NCBI GenBank assembly: GCA_030248065.1 | Contig: JASAMV010008914.1 | Location: forward strand, 1 to 64,000 | Direction of reading: 5' to 3' | Source of the DNA: Rhynchonema sp. JSB1_4 | Taxonomy: Eukaryota > Nematoda > Chromadorea > Monhysterida > Xyalidae | DNA length: 64,000 nucleotides | Shown: positions 37,000 through 50,295 of the stretch, one piece after another | Numbering within the stretch: the stretch's first letter is position 1 | Layout of the letters: every line of letters starts with the position of its first letter | Translations under genes and position numbers: made by a program | Notes under the pieces: generated by a model | The model's input: only the letters and a program-made list of their open reading frames with translations | What the model was told of the DNA's origin: nothing | The model's database searches: none

Positions 37000-37007
37000 G
37001 TTAAATG

Positions 37008-39010
37008 TGTTGCTCTCAAGCGATTTCTTCACAAGCTACATAGTACATTTATTATATAACATTGTTGCTACATAACCGCGTTAACGTGCGGCCATCTTGT
37101 GCATTCGCACTGACGATGACCTGGTGCACCTGCCCATCTGAGAAAACAAATCGAAACAAACAACAGTCTGCACTAACTTTTCACTTTTTCGCCTCGATCC
37201 GCGCATGGCCACGGCACTGGTCTTCATTTTGTCCATTGCTTGGTTGGGTACGCAATTTCAACAGCAGAGATATTGCTTGTTATCGGTGTCTGTTCTGCAG
37301 CAGCAATTGGGGAAAATACAGAAAAGCGAAGGCTGGGCAGTTTCAGTTAATATCCTGTTCCTACATCGAATCCTTCCTTTAATCTTCACCTCGTTTACTG
37401 CTGTGTGCATTTCAAACATCATTATAGGACAATTTTGATTATGCAGACATACTTAAAGCCGCAGTGCCCCGAATGCATTCGAAATGAAGAACCTTGGAGA
37501 GAACAAACTGTTTCCCCGGATATATAGATAAACATACAATTTTTGTCACAGGATTCTCACATGTGCTTTGTTGTGTTGCCCTATACTGTCTCTTATGAAT
37601 CCAAACGAAGTTACCACTCCTTGATAAAATGATGCTATTTTTTATTGCAATTTGTGATATGGACAGAACCCAACAACTGTAGGCACTACTATGTATATTA
37701 TATAATACCTAGCTGCATCGGCACAACTTGAGTTATGGTATGCAATTGTGTGCAGGCTGTTGTCACTTGCAATGGGTTACCGTATTACTTATGTATGTAC
37801 ATCTTGGATCGAGCTGGATACCAATAACACTGGCATGACCATGATAACAAGAATTGGTGACACAGTTCTCTGTGACTGTGGCCAGGTACGTACAAGCACT
37901 TTGCTATTCTGGCTATGGAAAAATAATGCACTATTAAAATTTTAGCGGCGTTACATTTCTACGTGACGTTTTCTACGCAGTATCAAACGTATGGCTTTTA
38001 GCGCTGAATTGTCAGCTGAGATTGTGCCATGAAACCATGACAACAGTTTCGCTGCTATACCTTCATCCACAACAATGCCTTTTTATCCATTTTAGTTTCT
38101 TGTTTGTCCCCAGGCAACTCGCTGGAAAACTTCCTATTATATACATTTTCTATTCTTTTCTTTCCACACGTTATCCGTGCTCTGCTGGCAGTGTCTTTGT
38201 GGTGCTGAGTAATATCCTTGAGCTCTCCTGCAGAACTAATTTGTTTCTTGCACCCCCACAACGTACAAGTAGGTGGTCAGTAATAAAGTCAAGAATGAAA
38301 GGATCACATTCTTTTATCCTCGATTGTCCGGTCACATTATCAATTGGCAAGATAAACAAGACTAAACAATGATTTACACAATATTAATGATTGCATAAAT
38401 ACAGCATGCACAAAGAAACTACATAAATAGGTAAAATGGAGACCCAGCGATTGCCAACATGAACACAAAGTGGTCTGCTGTATTTTAACCAGACGAGAAC
38501 CGGAGTGTAGCATGAAGCTCGAGACAACGTTTTCTTTTTCAAAAAATATACAAAAAACAATATTGTTATGCCATAATGCAGCTCCAGTGCTGAATAAAGC
38601 AGTGACACAGCGAAATCTGTGACCTAATGCAAATAAATTGACATCAATGTTTAAATTCTTTAACCACAGCTGATCAGATCTCTTGGCTCCAACACGTTTT
38701 GGGTAGTTATTTTAACATCAGGCATTTAAATGTTTCCATCTCAAAAGTTCAACAATTCTGTAATGAGAAGATAATCACAGCTCAACTAACTCATCTTACG
38801 AAAAGAAACACCGCTTGTAGTACGTTAAAAAAGTTTTTTTGGAAAGAAATTACGTTTGCTGTACAACAGTACTGCAGTGGCGCCTAGAAATCGGCTGCAG
38901 CAGTCCAAAGCTCATTGTCTTAGGCTGTACAAAAGATGAATATAACGAAATATGAAAGTACAAAATAATGCAAAGAAAAAGAAACCGAAACTCATCATCA
39001 CGTCGATGTC
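37008..39010. other. Intergenic, 3' flank of the p75-like receptor gene
   Basis: About 2 kb with no supported exon. It holds one GGTGCACC-type repeat arm at 37098-37146, AT-rich sequence and short direct repeats. The 3' untranslated region of the p75-like gene must start at the right edge. Frames near 38022-38372 are open on both strands but show no family motif. Confidence 0.45.
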
Positions 39011-42000
39011 TCAAACACTGATTATGCGGCTTGAGCATAGTACAATATCGACCAAGTCTGTCCGTTTGTAGTGTCTGAGAGCCTTGATTAAAGCGGCAAC
39101 GTCCGGTTTAGAGCCGTCCTCCGACCAAACTTTGAGAAGCACCGAAGTCGCTGTCTGGCCCGAGATTAGGGCCTTCTCGCGGATTCGCTTGATCTCGTTA
39201 GAACTGATGCCTGAAAAACACAAGTGCGGTAGGTAAGGTATAGGCAATCCGCCAGCTCATGGCACTCGCGCACACAGGCCACATGCTACATTACTGCTGT
39301 CAGTGATTGCATCTATTCTCTGCAGTTATCCGTTAAAACATCCCCATATTTTGCAACAATGCAGAAAAGTGTTGTGTCAATCAGCAAATGAAAACCGCAT
39401 GAATTAAAAAGCGGTCATCAAAGTATGACACCCGCTCAAAGTGTACATTTTGTTTAGAAAATGGTGTGTGCTGCAGCGTGCGCTGTGTGTAAAAAAAGTG
39501 CCATGAGCCGATGGATTGCCCATACATGTTGATCGATTGATAGATTTAATCTCACGATTTTTATTTTGCCAACGATCACTCACCACGGATGTGTATGATT
39601 GATGATTGGTAGACTACTGTGTACCTACGGTATGTATATATGCCTACAGGCTTGTATTTTCGGAGTGGTGTAAACGTCATTTGGGTGTAAATGTCGGTGA
39701 GCTCGGTCGGTCGATGCTCGGTGTAAATTCGAAACATTCCACGTTAACAGCGAGCAACGTTTCATATTTCCGACCTTTACACCCAAGCGTTTAACACCAT
39801 TTCGATAATATTCCATCCCTGGGATAACAAGATTATTTTTAAGTGACCGTAGAAACAGCTGTGATTGACGTGAGGCAGGTGGCCACCTGATGCATTCGAC
39901 ACTGAAGATGGCCTGATGCGCCTGTGAAAGCATCAGGTTGAAATGAGCAAACCAAATTCACTATCACCACTCTATTGCTCCAAAAGGTATAGTTGGACTA
40001 GATAGTATTTTTCTTGATGCTACTCACTGCTATTTAATGCACAAAGAAGGGGAAAACGGGGAAAAATTCCTTTGATCAGACACCAAAACACGCACCGATT
40101 TTCTTCGCAACGGCCACCCACAGTTCGTGTCTGCCATCGTCAGTGGTTGCGGTGTGCATTTGGTCGGCCAGTTTGCTCAGACAATCCGGGTCAAGTTTGG
40201 TGGTGGAAGTTGTTGAAACGTTATGTTCGTCAAGTGATTGCGAATTTGGCACTGGAATTGAAAGAGAAAGACCCTCTTTCTCTTTGTCTGATGCCTTTGA
40301 ACCAGTGCGTGTTATGTATATCTGTTCAATACACTAAGCATCAATGGACATGATAACAGGAGTGACGAAGGGGAACATGCACTCGTCTTCATTCAGACTG
40401 GTGTAAACAATGACAGGGTTAGAAATCGCTGTGCGGCATTAATGTCATCGCTATTGTCCCAAGACAAATGTTGCTGTAACTGTTTCGCACGCATGAAAAT
40501 AAATCCCAATAAAACAACGCACACAATCTCTGTTGTGACTCCATGGTCGGCATCCTGGCCTGAACCTGGCCACCCGCTGGCTGATGTTTCCTCGGACTGC
40601 CACTACCTGTTCGAGGCATGGACCACCTTTGAGATTCAGGATTGTATCTGTACGGCTGCTGTTCATGTTCAGTGACGGGCAGCGCCATAAATCCAACGGG
40701 ATGTGTGGTCCCTGTCGAAGCCGAATTGGACAGACACGAGTTCATGATCGTGGACGATTTCGTCACTGCACCGTTCTGCTGACTTTCGGCCGATCCCGTC
40801 TTAGACATGGAGTTATGCGGCGAAAAGCACAGCCAATTGAGACGTTTCAGGATGACATAAATGACCAGACCGACTATGATAGCGCCCAAACATGTGCAGT
40901 AAAGGGGTATCAAATTCATTGAGACTGTATTTGCGTTGGTGTTTTGCGAATCGATTCCGGTCTGAGGCGGGTAGTCGTGGGTGGACGGCATTAGGGGCGA
41001 GCCTGAAATTACAAGGAGGGTGTTGGGTGGCGGATGTTTTAATGGGCATTGGTACTCGTGATTATGGGGTTATAACGTTGTTTTGTCTGGCTTTACAAAA
41101 TTCGGGCCACATTTTGCTTGGTCACTCTCTGTTTTTCAACTGTCGAGAATTCAGATTAGAAATTCTGCGTACGCTTTCGTAATCGAACCATAAATTAAGC
41201 CACAATTACACGCAAGCAACACCACACGCATACACAACCGCAGTAGTCTAAAATCCGGTAGCGGCGCGTGGTCCTTTGACCACCAGTAGACCAGCCAAGG
41301 GTTGATTAATGATCGCCTGTCCTTCAAACGTGCTAAGCGTACCTACATAATGTGGGTGCAAAAAAAGAAACACCAAAACCATTGCGGATCTGCAGCTGGA
41401 AAACAGCGTCAATGTGTAGTAAATCGATGTATGGTATACCTTCACAAATCGTGTCCATTTCAGCCGTACACTTTTTGACCGCAGCACCACCGGGACAAAC
41501 ACGACAGGCGCGACACGTCTCTGCACCCGCCACGGGACTGTGCGTGCCATCGGGACACGGGGCACACGCGGTGTCACGACGGTGGTCACATGGTCTGGAA
41601 TATGGATATATTGACATTGGGATTGGGCATGTCCGTCCGCTACACGGGGTTCAACAAACACCATCTGGCGGGCAGGCTACACATCTCTAATCCAATCCCT
41701 TTTCATTTGATCGGTGGTGAATGGAGAGCACCAGGACTAATACGAGGTGATAGTCAGTCAGCTTAGATTTTAAAAAAATTACCAGAAACGAATAAATTGG
41801 GTTTCGATGTATTACCGCGCTGTTTCTGAGGATACCATTGTGAAATTGTGAAACATCAACCGTTCAGTCCCTGCGCGATTGAACGATGGACCCTCTTGTG
41901 ATGAGATGATGACAGGAGGAATCATGAAAACAATTTGATGCACGGTTGCAGCGTCAGTCTATCGGTGTTAGCATTATGTTATCTCCAGCATAGTTGTTAT

Positions 42001-45000
42001 CATGCCCATAGGTGGTTCTTTTTCTATTCACAACTAAGAATTGCTCACCAAACAATCTGCAGCGCCAAACGTGAGAAATCGCCTCTGCCAACCTGAGCGT
42101 GTACTGTCCAGGTCCACATACGGTGCACCGTCTGCAGACGAACTTGTCCTTGGCGATCGGTCTACCGTAATAGCCGGCGTTACATCTGCAGCGTGTGTTG
42201 TGCGTCGCATTGCATGCGTGCGTCACGTGAGCGTTCAGGGGACAGTTGTAGCATTTGCGACAGGATTCGATGTGGCTGATTGTCGCTGACCATTCGACGC
42301 CGCTGTGACACGGCTCGCACACCGTATCGTTGCCTGATTGGGAAAGGGGGTTGTGGTGGGTGAGTCACACACATACAGTTAGTCTGTGTGCTGCTTGTCC
42401 TCTTCATAGTGGATTGATCGGGATCTATAGCGTTTTCGGCGATATCATATAAATAGAATATTCATCCCATATGGGGGTGGTAACCAAGTGATGCAACTGA
42501 AAATTCTACCAACATATTAATGTTTCCAGACAAAGAGCAAACAAACATTCACGACTCACGAGGATACAGTAACCGGTCAATTGGAAACCTATCGTTCAAA
42601 AGTTTGTTCAATGAGAGTGCGCTGGACAAGTCGTTCAGTCACATACGCAGCCGATGGGCATGATAACACGTGTAGTACATGACAACAGTGGCAATTCGGC
42701 TCCTCTTCACACTATGTACCAATGCACAAGTGTTTCACAACTGTTAGACTTCGCAAAGCTATGTACAAACTAAAAGACACAGTCACAAAGCAATTTTAAG
42801 CGAAAAATGAACTCGAACCCGGTTGACACGGTAGTGCGACGCCATGTCCAGTCTGGCAAACGGTGCAGCACGCTTGTAATGTTGCGTCGAAGGTTTGATT
42901 GAACGGACAGGACATTCTGATTCGCTGGAAATAAAACAACAAGTGTTAAAAATTTCACTTTAATCCCGAAAAACTGTCAAATGTCCAGTTAATTATTGTT
43001 CGATCAAAATCAAGACCCGATTTGAGATTTGCAGTGGTACTATGATGAGAATAATCTTGAGTATTTCTCTGATAACAATAATAGGTCAGGCAAGTTGAGC
43101 CGTATGTATGTACATGAATCATACTGCATTATCATAAATTCCAGATGAATGACTTGGAGTAATAAAATTCATAGAAGTTCTGATGCGCGTAAGAAGAAGA
43201 TTACAAAATCCTTCTCTGAGCACATGAAGCATCGACAGGACACACAAACACAGGTACATATAAAACACGACATCTGAATGAAAATGTGATACAGTAATCT
43301 AATCATGACATGCAGAGATAAACATGACCTCGATCTCAGATTATAAATCGCAAACTGCGGCAACCGCACACAAATTTTATGCATTTTTTGTTCGAAAAAC
43401 GGAGAACACAGTGTGGCAAGCGGGCGGCGGTATCCTTTTTGGTTGCACAATGACTAAGAGAGCCTCGCCCGGAATAGTGGCCGTGACGTGGACCATAATT
43501 TGGCGCACTCAAAGCGCGCAAAATGAGGTTCGATGCCGCTGTTCGCGCTACTGGGAAAAGATATGAGCAATTTTTGGCCGCAGTTACGTCTTTCTGCCAG
43601 CATGACACCTGGGACAAAAACAAACTAACACAGTTGATAAAGAAGGTGAAGTCGAAATTATGCAGAGAGCATATTTTTAACAAAATCAGATTTTTCGACT
43701 GACCAGCAGAAATAAACAAACTTTCCGGCCTTGTGGCAGAGCGTGATAATCTAACAGCAGCAAAAACTGGTTGTGCTTTCCGTTTTTGCGTGTAAAGAAA
43801 TTGTGATCGTAGTTTTTGGCCCGGACCAGACCATCTCAAAGAGCATTGGGGGATTGTTGAGCAGCATATAATTCGCGAATTATTACCTTTAAATGGTGGC
43901 TGGTCATAACGTGCGGCGGCCGCCGGCGAGCGGCTTTGATCCTTTGATCTTTGACTGCCGATTTTATGACGGTTTTTTGCACGCTTGGGGGCCGGTTTTT
44001 GCGCGACACACGTTAACTTCGATCCGATGAACAGACGGGACCCATGATTTTGATAACGAGTCAATGACGCTTGTTTGTGCGTGTGGTTGGTGGCTATGTC
44101 ATTTCGTTTATTGTCGCCGGAGAGCGCCAGCCAGTTGCAATTTTGAAAAAATATGGGACTCAAATGCTCCATGATATTACCATGGCTAACTTCACGCGCA
44201 CGAATTCCATAGTTCAAAATCATAGCCGCCCTTGCTAAATCAGGGCACGATTGTTGTCTCGGATCAATTTGATTCGCGGAAACACGCAATTGTAATACGA
44301 TTGCTCATCATTGCTTGCAATGTGAAGGCATCAAGATCGGCATTCTCACAACAATGCGCGCTACTGTCTCACCAGAATGCGGTGATGTTTCATTCAACAG
44401 ATAGACCCAACAGCCAAATATGTTTGCCATGCGTAGCAGCACAATCGCAATCTCAATACTTGCGAGAATACCAGGTTGGTGGTAATAATAGCATCGTGAT
44501 CGGTGGCCGGTTGCGGACACACACACACACTGTCGAGCGATTTTAATGGCGTTTGAACGATTTTACGACTTCGGAACACCGCGGTCCACAACAGCGAGCA
44601 CAGCACAAAAATCGCAAAACCATAATTGTACGGTATAAATCAGCGTTGATATTACCCTATTATATGGCCTGCCTGCGCTTGTATGCCACAATGATGACGA
44701 GCAACACGAAGAGGACAGCACATCGCAAAACAAGGTACACAAGATTTTATGGATGTGTGCAGTCGGAATGCATACCACGGCATTGAATGTCGTTGTGCTG
44801 TGGAATTCCGGTGGAATTAGTGCAGCAGGGAGACGAGCCTGGCGGGATTACCGCCTTTCCAGTGCGGCGAAAACAATACCGGCGACTTTTGCCAACCGTA
44901 GCAGACAAACACAAGTTCCAATTTTGCGTTTTTCATTATTTTTTCGCATCAAGCTGGATTAGTCAGCGTATGTAAAAGCAAACTACGCCAACAAGAGCCC

Positions 45001-48000
45001 GATTTCGAAGGTGGTGTGCATTCAAAACAAATAGAAAGAGAAAATCATCATCCTCCACTTTGTATTCTTCAACGTGTAACATTTCCCAAATCAGCAGCCA
45101 CGATACTGTAACACGCTCTCTGTGAAGTACAGACGACCAAAATTCAATCATAAAACGCCATAAACGAAGCAAATGAAAGCGTCAAGAGGATAAAAATGGG
45201 TGCTGAGTTTTGAAACATCAACAAACGCAGGAGTTGGTGCTAATACAGTAACATACCTACGTACATAATGGTGTACGTGAACCATCTGAGCACTTCATCT
45301 CAAGCCCGTGGAATAGATCACAGAGGGACCATTGTCCTCCTTTTATATTCAGGCTCTGTCTGTGAAAATTGGCCCCGAGCATCCCAAAAAAAATTCAAAA
45401 ATCATTTTCCTATCACTCTGGGTCTGGGATACCAGCAGTGAATATTACGGTGTAGACCATGACTAAACCATTATGACCTATCTTTTACGGGCGCCCATTC
45501 AAAAACCATTTTAGCCACAGATTATCTAAAAAATGTCCGGTACCGGCATTTCGGTACCTCGCACCACTTCGTGCAGGCAGAAGGGTACCCGGAATGAATA
45601 GTAACTCTGGAGAACATTTTTGAAGACGATTCTCTGCCTCCCGTGACCGAGACGCAAAAAATATATAAAACTGAGTACTTTTTATGACAGAGCGGGCGCT
45701 GTCCGCTTGGCATGCGCAGCGCGAGCAAAAAATGGAAAATCATACACACTCACACACGCACGCACAAGCGATGGGCACCAAGTATCGAACATAAAGCACA
45801 ACTGGACTGCACATCATTGTAATATGGAGTAGATGAAAAAGTATAAAGTATACGCACAATATCTGAGAAAATAAGTGCCCAAAAGTGAAGCGGCACCAGG
45901 CCTTTCAAGTTGCGCAATAATGGACCCAGGCCACAAACAGGATGGTTATGGTTAGGCAAAATGTTGCGCACAGTTGATATCCAGCGAACATTCGTTTTTT
46001 TGGCAGAACTGGACGGTCTAGTTCATTTTGGATCTTGAAGCTGAAAAACAATTATAGGATAGGACTCTCGTCGAATAGAGTGGAACTGAGCGTCGTGCTC
46101 AACTGTGCATTACATACTGTACATTTGGTAGGTTTAGTTCGAGCTTGAGCCCGACTAGATTTTTCAGTGCCGAAATGAGGACCAAGTACACAACATACAT
46201 AATGTTGACTGCGCATCAGATCGCCTAACAAAATCGTCACGCCACGCGCCACGCCACACACAACGCAGCCTCCCAAACAATGACTAAAACCCGATAGCTG
46301 GCGAACAGCGGCGCACTCTATTGGGCCGAAATGGGGAGAACATTTTTGAGCAGCGCATTAAACTTGAGAAATATTGGATCGCATTTATGTTATGGGCAAC
46401 AGAAAACAAAAAAGTGGCGTTTGGTGGTGATAGTTGTTGTCCGTGTCAACCGAATTTCAAATGGCTCTGCAGCCCGCTGAGAAGACAGTTTTCTGATGTT
46501 TCACAATGGGTTGTGCCTGTGCGTTCTCATATTTGCGTGGGTACGGTAGTGACGTTTCACTTCACTGAAGAGATAATGGAGCTTTATTCACAGAAAGCCA
46601 AGTAAATGCCTCTGTTCACCTTGCGAGACAGCATACACTGTAGGTATGTATAACCACTTCGTTGCTCAAACTCAAAATGAACAATAAAACGGGAAACAGG
46701 CTGACAAACTTTGGCACATAACTTCGAAGTTGCTCATAAATGTGCTTGGCACGCGGGCAAAATGGTTGCTGCTGCGGTCGTTGAGAAAGTGAGATACGAG
46801 AACCAAATAATGGATAAAGCACTTCTTGGCCAGACATGAACAAAACAGATAATGGGATTTGTCCCCAACGTCACGAAACTATCGAACAAAAAACATTGAA
46901 GTCAAAAAATTGAGAATTTGTCAGTTCCCCCAGAGAAGAACACTATTATGAAACGACCTCAGTACCGTATCTATGCCTTTGAGCTATAAAACTCACAAGA
47001 TACAGAAAACATGGTTTTTGTGAAAAAAGCTGTAAAATGCGGAATGTCGCGCAGGTACACACGCACACAAACACACAAGGGAAGGATGGGACGCCAGTTT
47101 ACGACCCTCTGCCGTCTTGGACCTAATTTTCTCAAGAAAAGCACGATCCGCGTGCCCTTCTGGTTCCGGTTCCTGGTTATGGTTCCGGCTCCGAGGACCA
47201 GCTAGCAGATATACCCATTGGTGCGTTTAATTATGAAAGGGGACTCGAAATAAACGCCCATAAAACGAAGCAGCGGTGCGAAAACCGCATACGGCATTCA
47301 TAAAAATATTCACACACACGCACACACATGAGAATGGCATCTTCATCTTCATTTGATACCGTACGCTTGTATTATGCGTGTTGGAAGCCTGTTTTGCAAA
47401 TAATCATGAATATTACTGGTCGAAACCACGCATAATAGGTAAATGGAGCTATGGTGTGGCAAACTTTAGGCCGGTCTGCTGGTCTCAGCCTGAGCTTTAG
47501 CTTGAGCCTAAGTTTCAAAAAGTCGGACAATCAGGAACTACAACCTGACCACCATACATACATATAGCTATGTATGTACAGGAGCCTGTCACACTGCACT
47601 TTGTGTGTATTGCAGCTTAATCAAGAGAATTATCATTTTTGACATCTTGAAATCGGAGCAACAAAGTCAAACATCAAACAGTAACTGTGCGAGGGTCGCG
47701 AACTACACCAGTGCCAAATACAACATGAACAAGCGGTGCTTGTCAAGGACGTCATTTTTATGACTCTCTGTGACTGCATCCCTGTGGTTGGGATACGGTA
47801 AGGCATGAATCACGCACGTGTCACACGCACGAAATAAATTGTTCTTGGGAAGAGTCGTCGAACCAAAGTTTCGCGCCATTTTCGGGTCTCGATTTTTTTC
47901 ATTTACATGGATCGCAAATCCAAGTTTAGCTTCCATCATGAAGAAGAGACCACAAGCCCGAAAATGCAGCGGTCACAGCTGACAAGTTTTCTATTTTTGC

Positions 48001-50295
48001 ACAAAGTACCGTCGTAATGCTGGCCTAGATACACAGACAAGAACAACAAGATGTCTGTGTAACTGGGCATGTCGTGAAACAGTCAAATCGCGAGCTCTCG
48101 AGGGTTAAAAAAATTCCATCCGCGAACCGGAAAGCCCAAACTGCAAAATGACCTGCTTGTTTGCATACAAACATGTGAGCCGTTACTTGGGTACACATGT
48201 AGAGCATAGAGCATACATACTTCGAGTGAAACATCAGTACATCAACATGCAGTCGTGTCATTTGATGTTTCACACAAGGGACTAAAATCCAACACACAAG
48301 TCGTACGGGCACCCAACACAATTGTCCCGCTGGTGTAGAGTGTGCGCGCGCACAGTGGAAACGTTGTAAAAGTGACAGTTTGTCACTACCACATTGCCAT
48401 AACCGTATATCACTTGTCAACACCGGAGTCTCCCTCGTGTTGTGCTGGCGAACACAACCAGAGTAAATGGTTCCGAGCTGACTGTTAGTTACTGCCACTT
48501 ACAAGGCACCCTTGGCAAGAAAGAACGTACATGTAATCCACAAGGTGGATGTACATACTGTACGCTATGCGATAGCTTGAAGCTGAGGCCGCGTGATGCT
48601 GGTGACCGACACATGCCGGACCGGGCACATTTTCGAAAAGTTTCGAAATACGTTCCTCCACTCATATTCGGGTTGTTTCAAGTTGGGTTGTATCCGAGTG
48701 GCACGGAACGATGAATCATCAGGTTAGCGGTAAAGTTCTCGAATGTCCACCATCTACGCCCAACATTCTCGAAACTTGTATCTCCGTCCATCATTCTCGA
48801 AACTTGTTTTGGTGAAAAGCTCTTGGAGACAGTTGGCCTACATGGCGACGGTGTGGACAGGGTATAAACTTCGCAAAAGTTGTCGAATGTCCACCATTTC
48901 TGTCCAATCCAAACTCCACCATTTTCGAAACAGTTTCTGAATGTCCTGTGACTGTATGGAATTATTATTGTGTGTGTACATACAGTATACAGTAACCGTA
49001 ACGTATATTTGTATGTACCTATCGTAGTGCAGCGTAACTATCGTAATCCGTGAGAGATTGAAGCACTCCTGACCAAATGTTGTAACTTTTGCACTCCATG
49101 TCTGAACATCTTTGCGTAAAAAACAAGTCAAAATGCGAAGAAAACAAGTTTCAATGCCAGAAAATACGCTGACAGGCAAGAACACTATAAATCATGGGCA
49201 TTAATGGGGCAAAAACACGACTGATTTGTGGTGTCAATTGGGTAGTTTCAAAACGACCGCTGCGTCAACTGATTGCAATTTTTATACGAAATTTTGTGCA
49301 ACAAGGGACGGGCGAAAAGTTCAAAGTCAAATGTTTTTTTTCAAAAATGCAGGTCGCATGTACATAGAACATATACAGTATCTTCGAGCATTGCAAAACT
49401 GTGGTCGCTGGTGTTTGGCCATGTCCGTGTGAATTGTCAGATGCTTCACAGACACCAGCACCAGTGAGAAGTGCTAAATACTGTACTTCTTCATCGATAC
49501 TATGGTGCCAGTCAAAAAGTTGCGCAATGGAGCCTTGCCTGTCCACTATGTATATAGATGCGCGAGGTCATGGTTCCCTCTGTTCTGGGTACTAATTTTT
49601 GATACAACAGTTTGCGTCAGTAAGGGAAGGGACTGGTTTGTCCAGCAATGCATACAAATTGAGTTCAGCTTTGAAAGCAGTGGCTGTCTGAATTGAAGAA
49701 TCTAAAACGAATACGGTAGCACAAATTTGCATACATGATTGAACATTTTGGTATTATTGTTATCGTTAAAGTTGATGAAATTGGATTCTCAGGCCCATCT
49801 AATAGTCAGCCAAACCAATCATAGGCAACGACCAATAAAATACACCACTAGAGAAACGAGGTATATTCGCAGTATAATGCATGTATTCCTTTGTCAAGTT
49901 GTTGTGACCGTGCATGCAATCAAAGAGAACAATATTCGCACACTGAAAAACGAAGCTTTCCACAGTACCATTCCCTCGTTGGATAGAATACAACCTTTCG
50001 GAGCGTTGTGATTTGTGAATCACGGTTACAAAACATCAGCCAGTCCGAATGTGCACGTGACCCTAGTTATATGTAGCACCAAGAGTGGTGGAACCCACAG
50101 ACTGTCCTAAATTCTTTAAAAAACCCACACGAAAACCAACCGACCGTCGACGAACTTCGTAATCTAACGTACTATAAATCCAACACGCCGAACCATGTTG
50201 TCAAGCTTCAACTCATTCCAACTAACCGTTTCATCAATGCGTGCGTCTGCCAGCCATGATAGCATCAAAGTAATCACTACCGTAAGCCGGAGCAT
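39011..50295 (-). CDS. p75NTR-like receptor: four TNFR cysteine-rich domains, TM helix, death domain
   Basis: This type I receptor of the TNF-receptor superfamily closely resembles vertebrate p75NTR (NGFR). Seven exons join in phase: 50295-50227, 42924-42819, 42333-42093, 41594-41440, 41002-40607, 40251-40096, 39210-39011. They give 440 residues (human p75NTR has 427). The signal peptide is MLRLTVVITLMLSWLADA. Four cysteine-rich repeats follow: CCTVCQTGHGVALPC, DTVCEPCHSG with CRKCYNC, CRCNAGYYGRP with CRRCTVC, and CAPCPDGTHSP with CRACRVCPGG. The transmembrane helix is residues 221-242 (NLIPLYCTCLGAIIVGLVIY), with Cys249 just inside the membrane. The death domain (about 342-430) includes HELWVAVAKKIGIS and VLLKVWSEDGSKPDVAALI with RTDLVDIV. 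The first exon is assigned by signal peptide and phase across a 7.3-kb intron and is less certain. The ligand is unknown. Confidence 0.9.
39243..39520. mobile_element. Foldback MITE related to 23215-23529
   Basis: The left end GGCAATCCGCCAGCTCATGG and the right end CCATGAGCCGATGGATTGCC are inverted repeats about 280 bp apart. They share the GCTCATGGCACT core with 23215-23529. It lies in the last intron of the p75-like gene. Confidence 0.6.
39664..39805. repeat. Small inverted-repeat element with GGTGTAAACG ends
   Basis: GTGGTGTAAACG with TGGGTGTAAA on the left pairs with TTTACACCCAAGCGTTTAACACC-type sequence on the right, about 140 bp in all. A similar unit is at about 34733-34860. Both contain GAAACATT and its complement in the loop. 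They are probably related MITEs. Confidence 0.5.
42925..50226. other. Inferred 7.3-kb first intron of the p75-like gene
   Basis: No conserved exon was recognised in this long stretch. It contains a 317-codon open frame on the minus strand (43336-44289), a piece of a GCAAACTACGCCAACA-type repeat at about 44968-45125, many ACATACAT and CACACA runs, and seven GATGTTTCA/TGAAACATC words if the flanks are counted. If the signal-peptide exon is wrong, part of this is intergenic. Confidence 0.5.

Noticed and set aside
45730..45775. Alternating CACACA/CGCACG repeats as a CRISPR-like or regulatory array
   Set aside because: They are ordinary short simple repeats, without spacers, in a eukaryotic intron.
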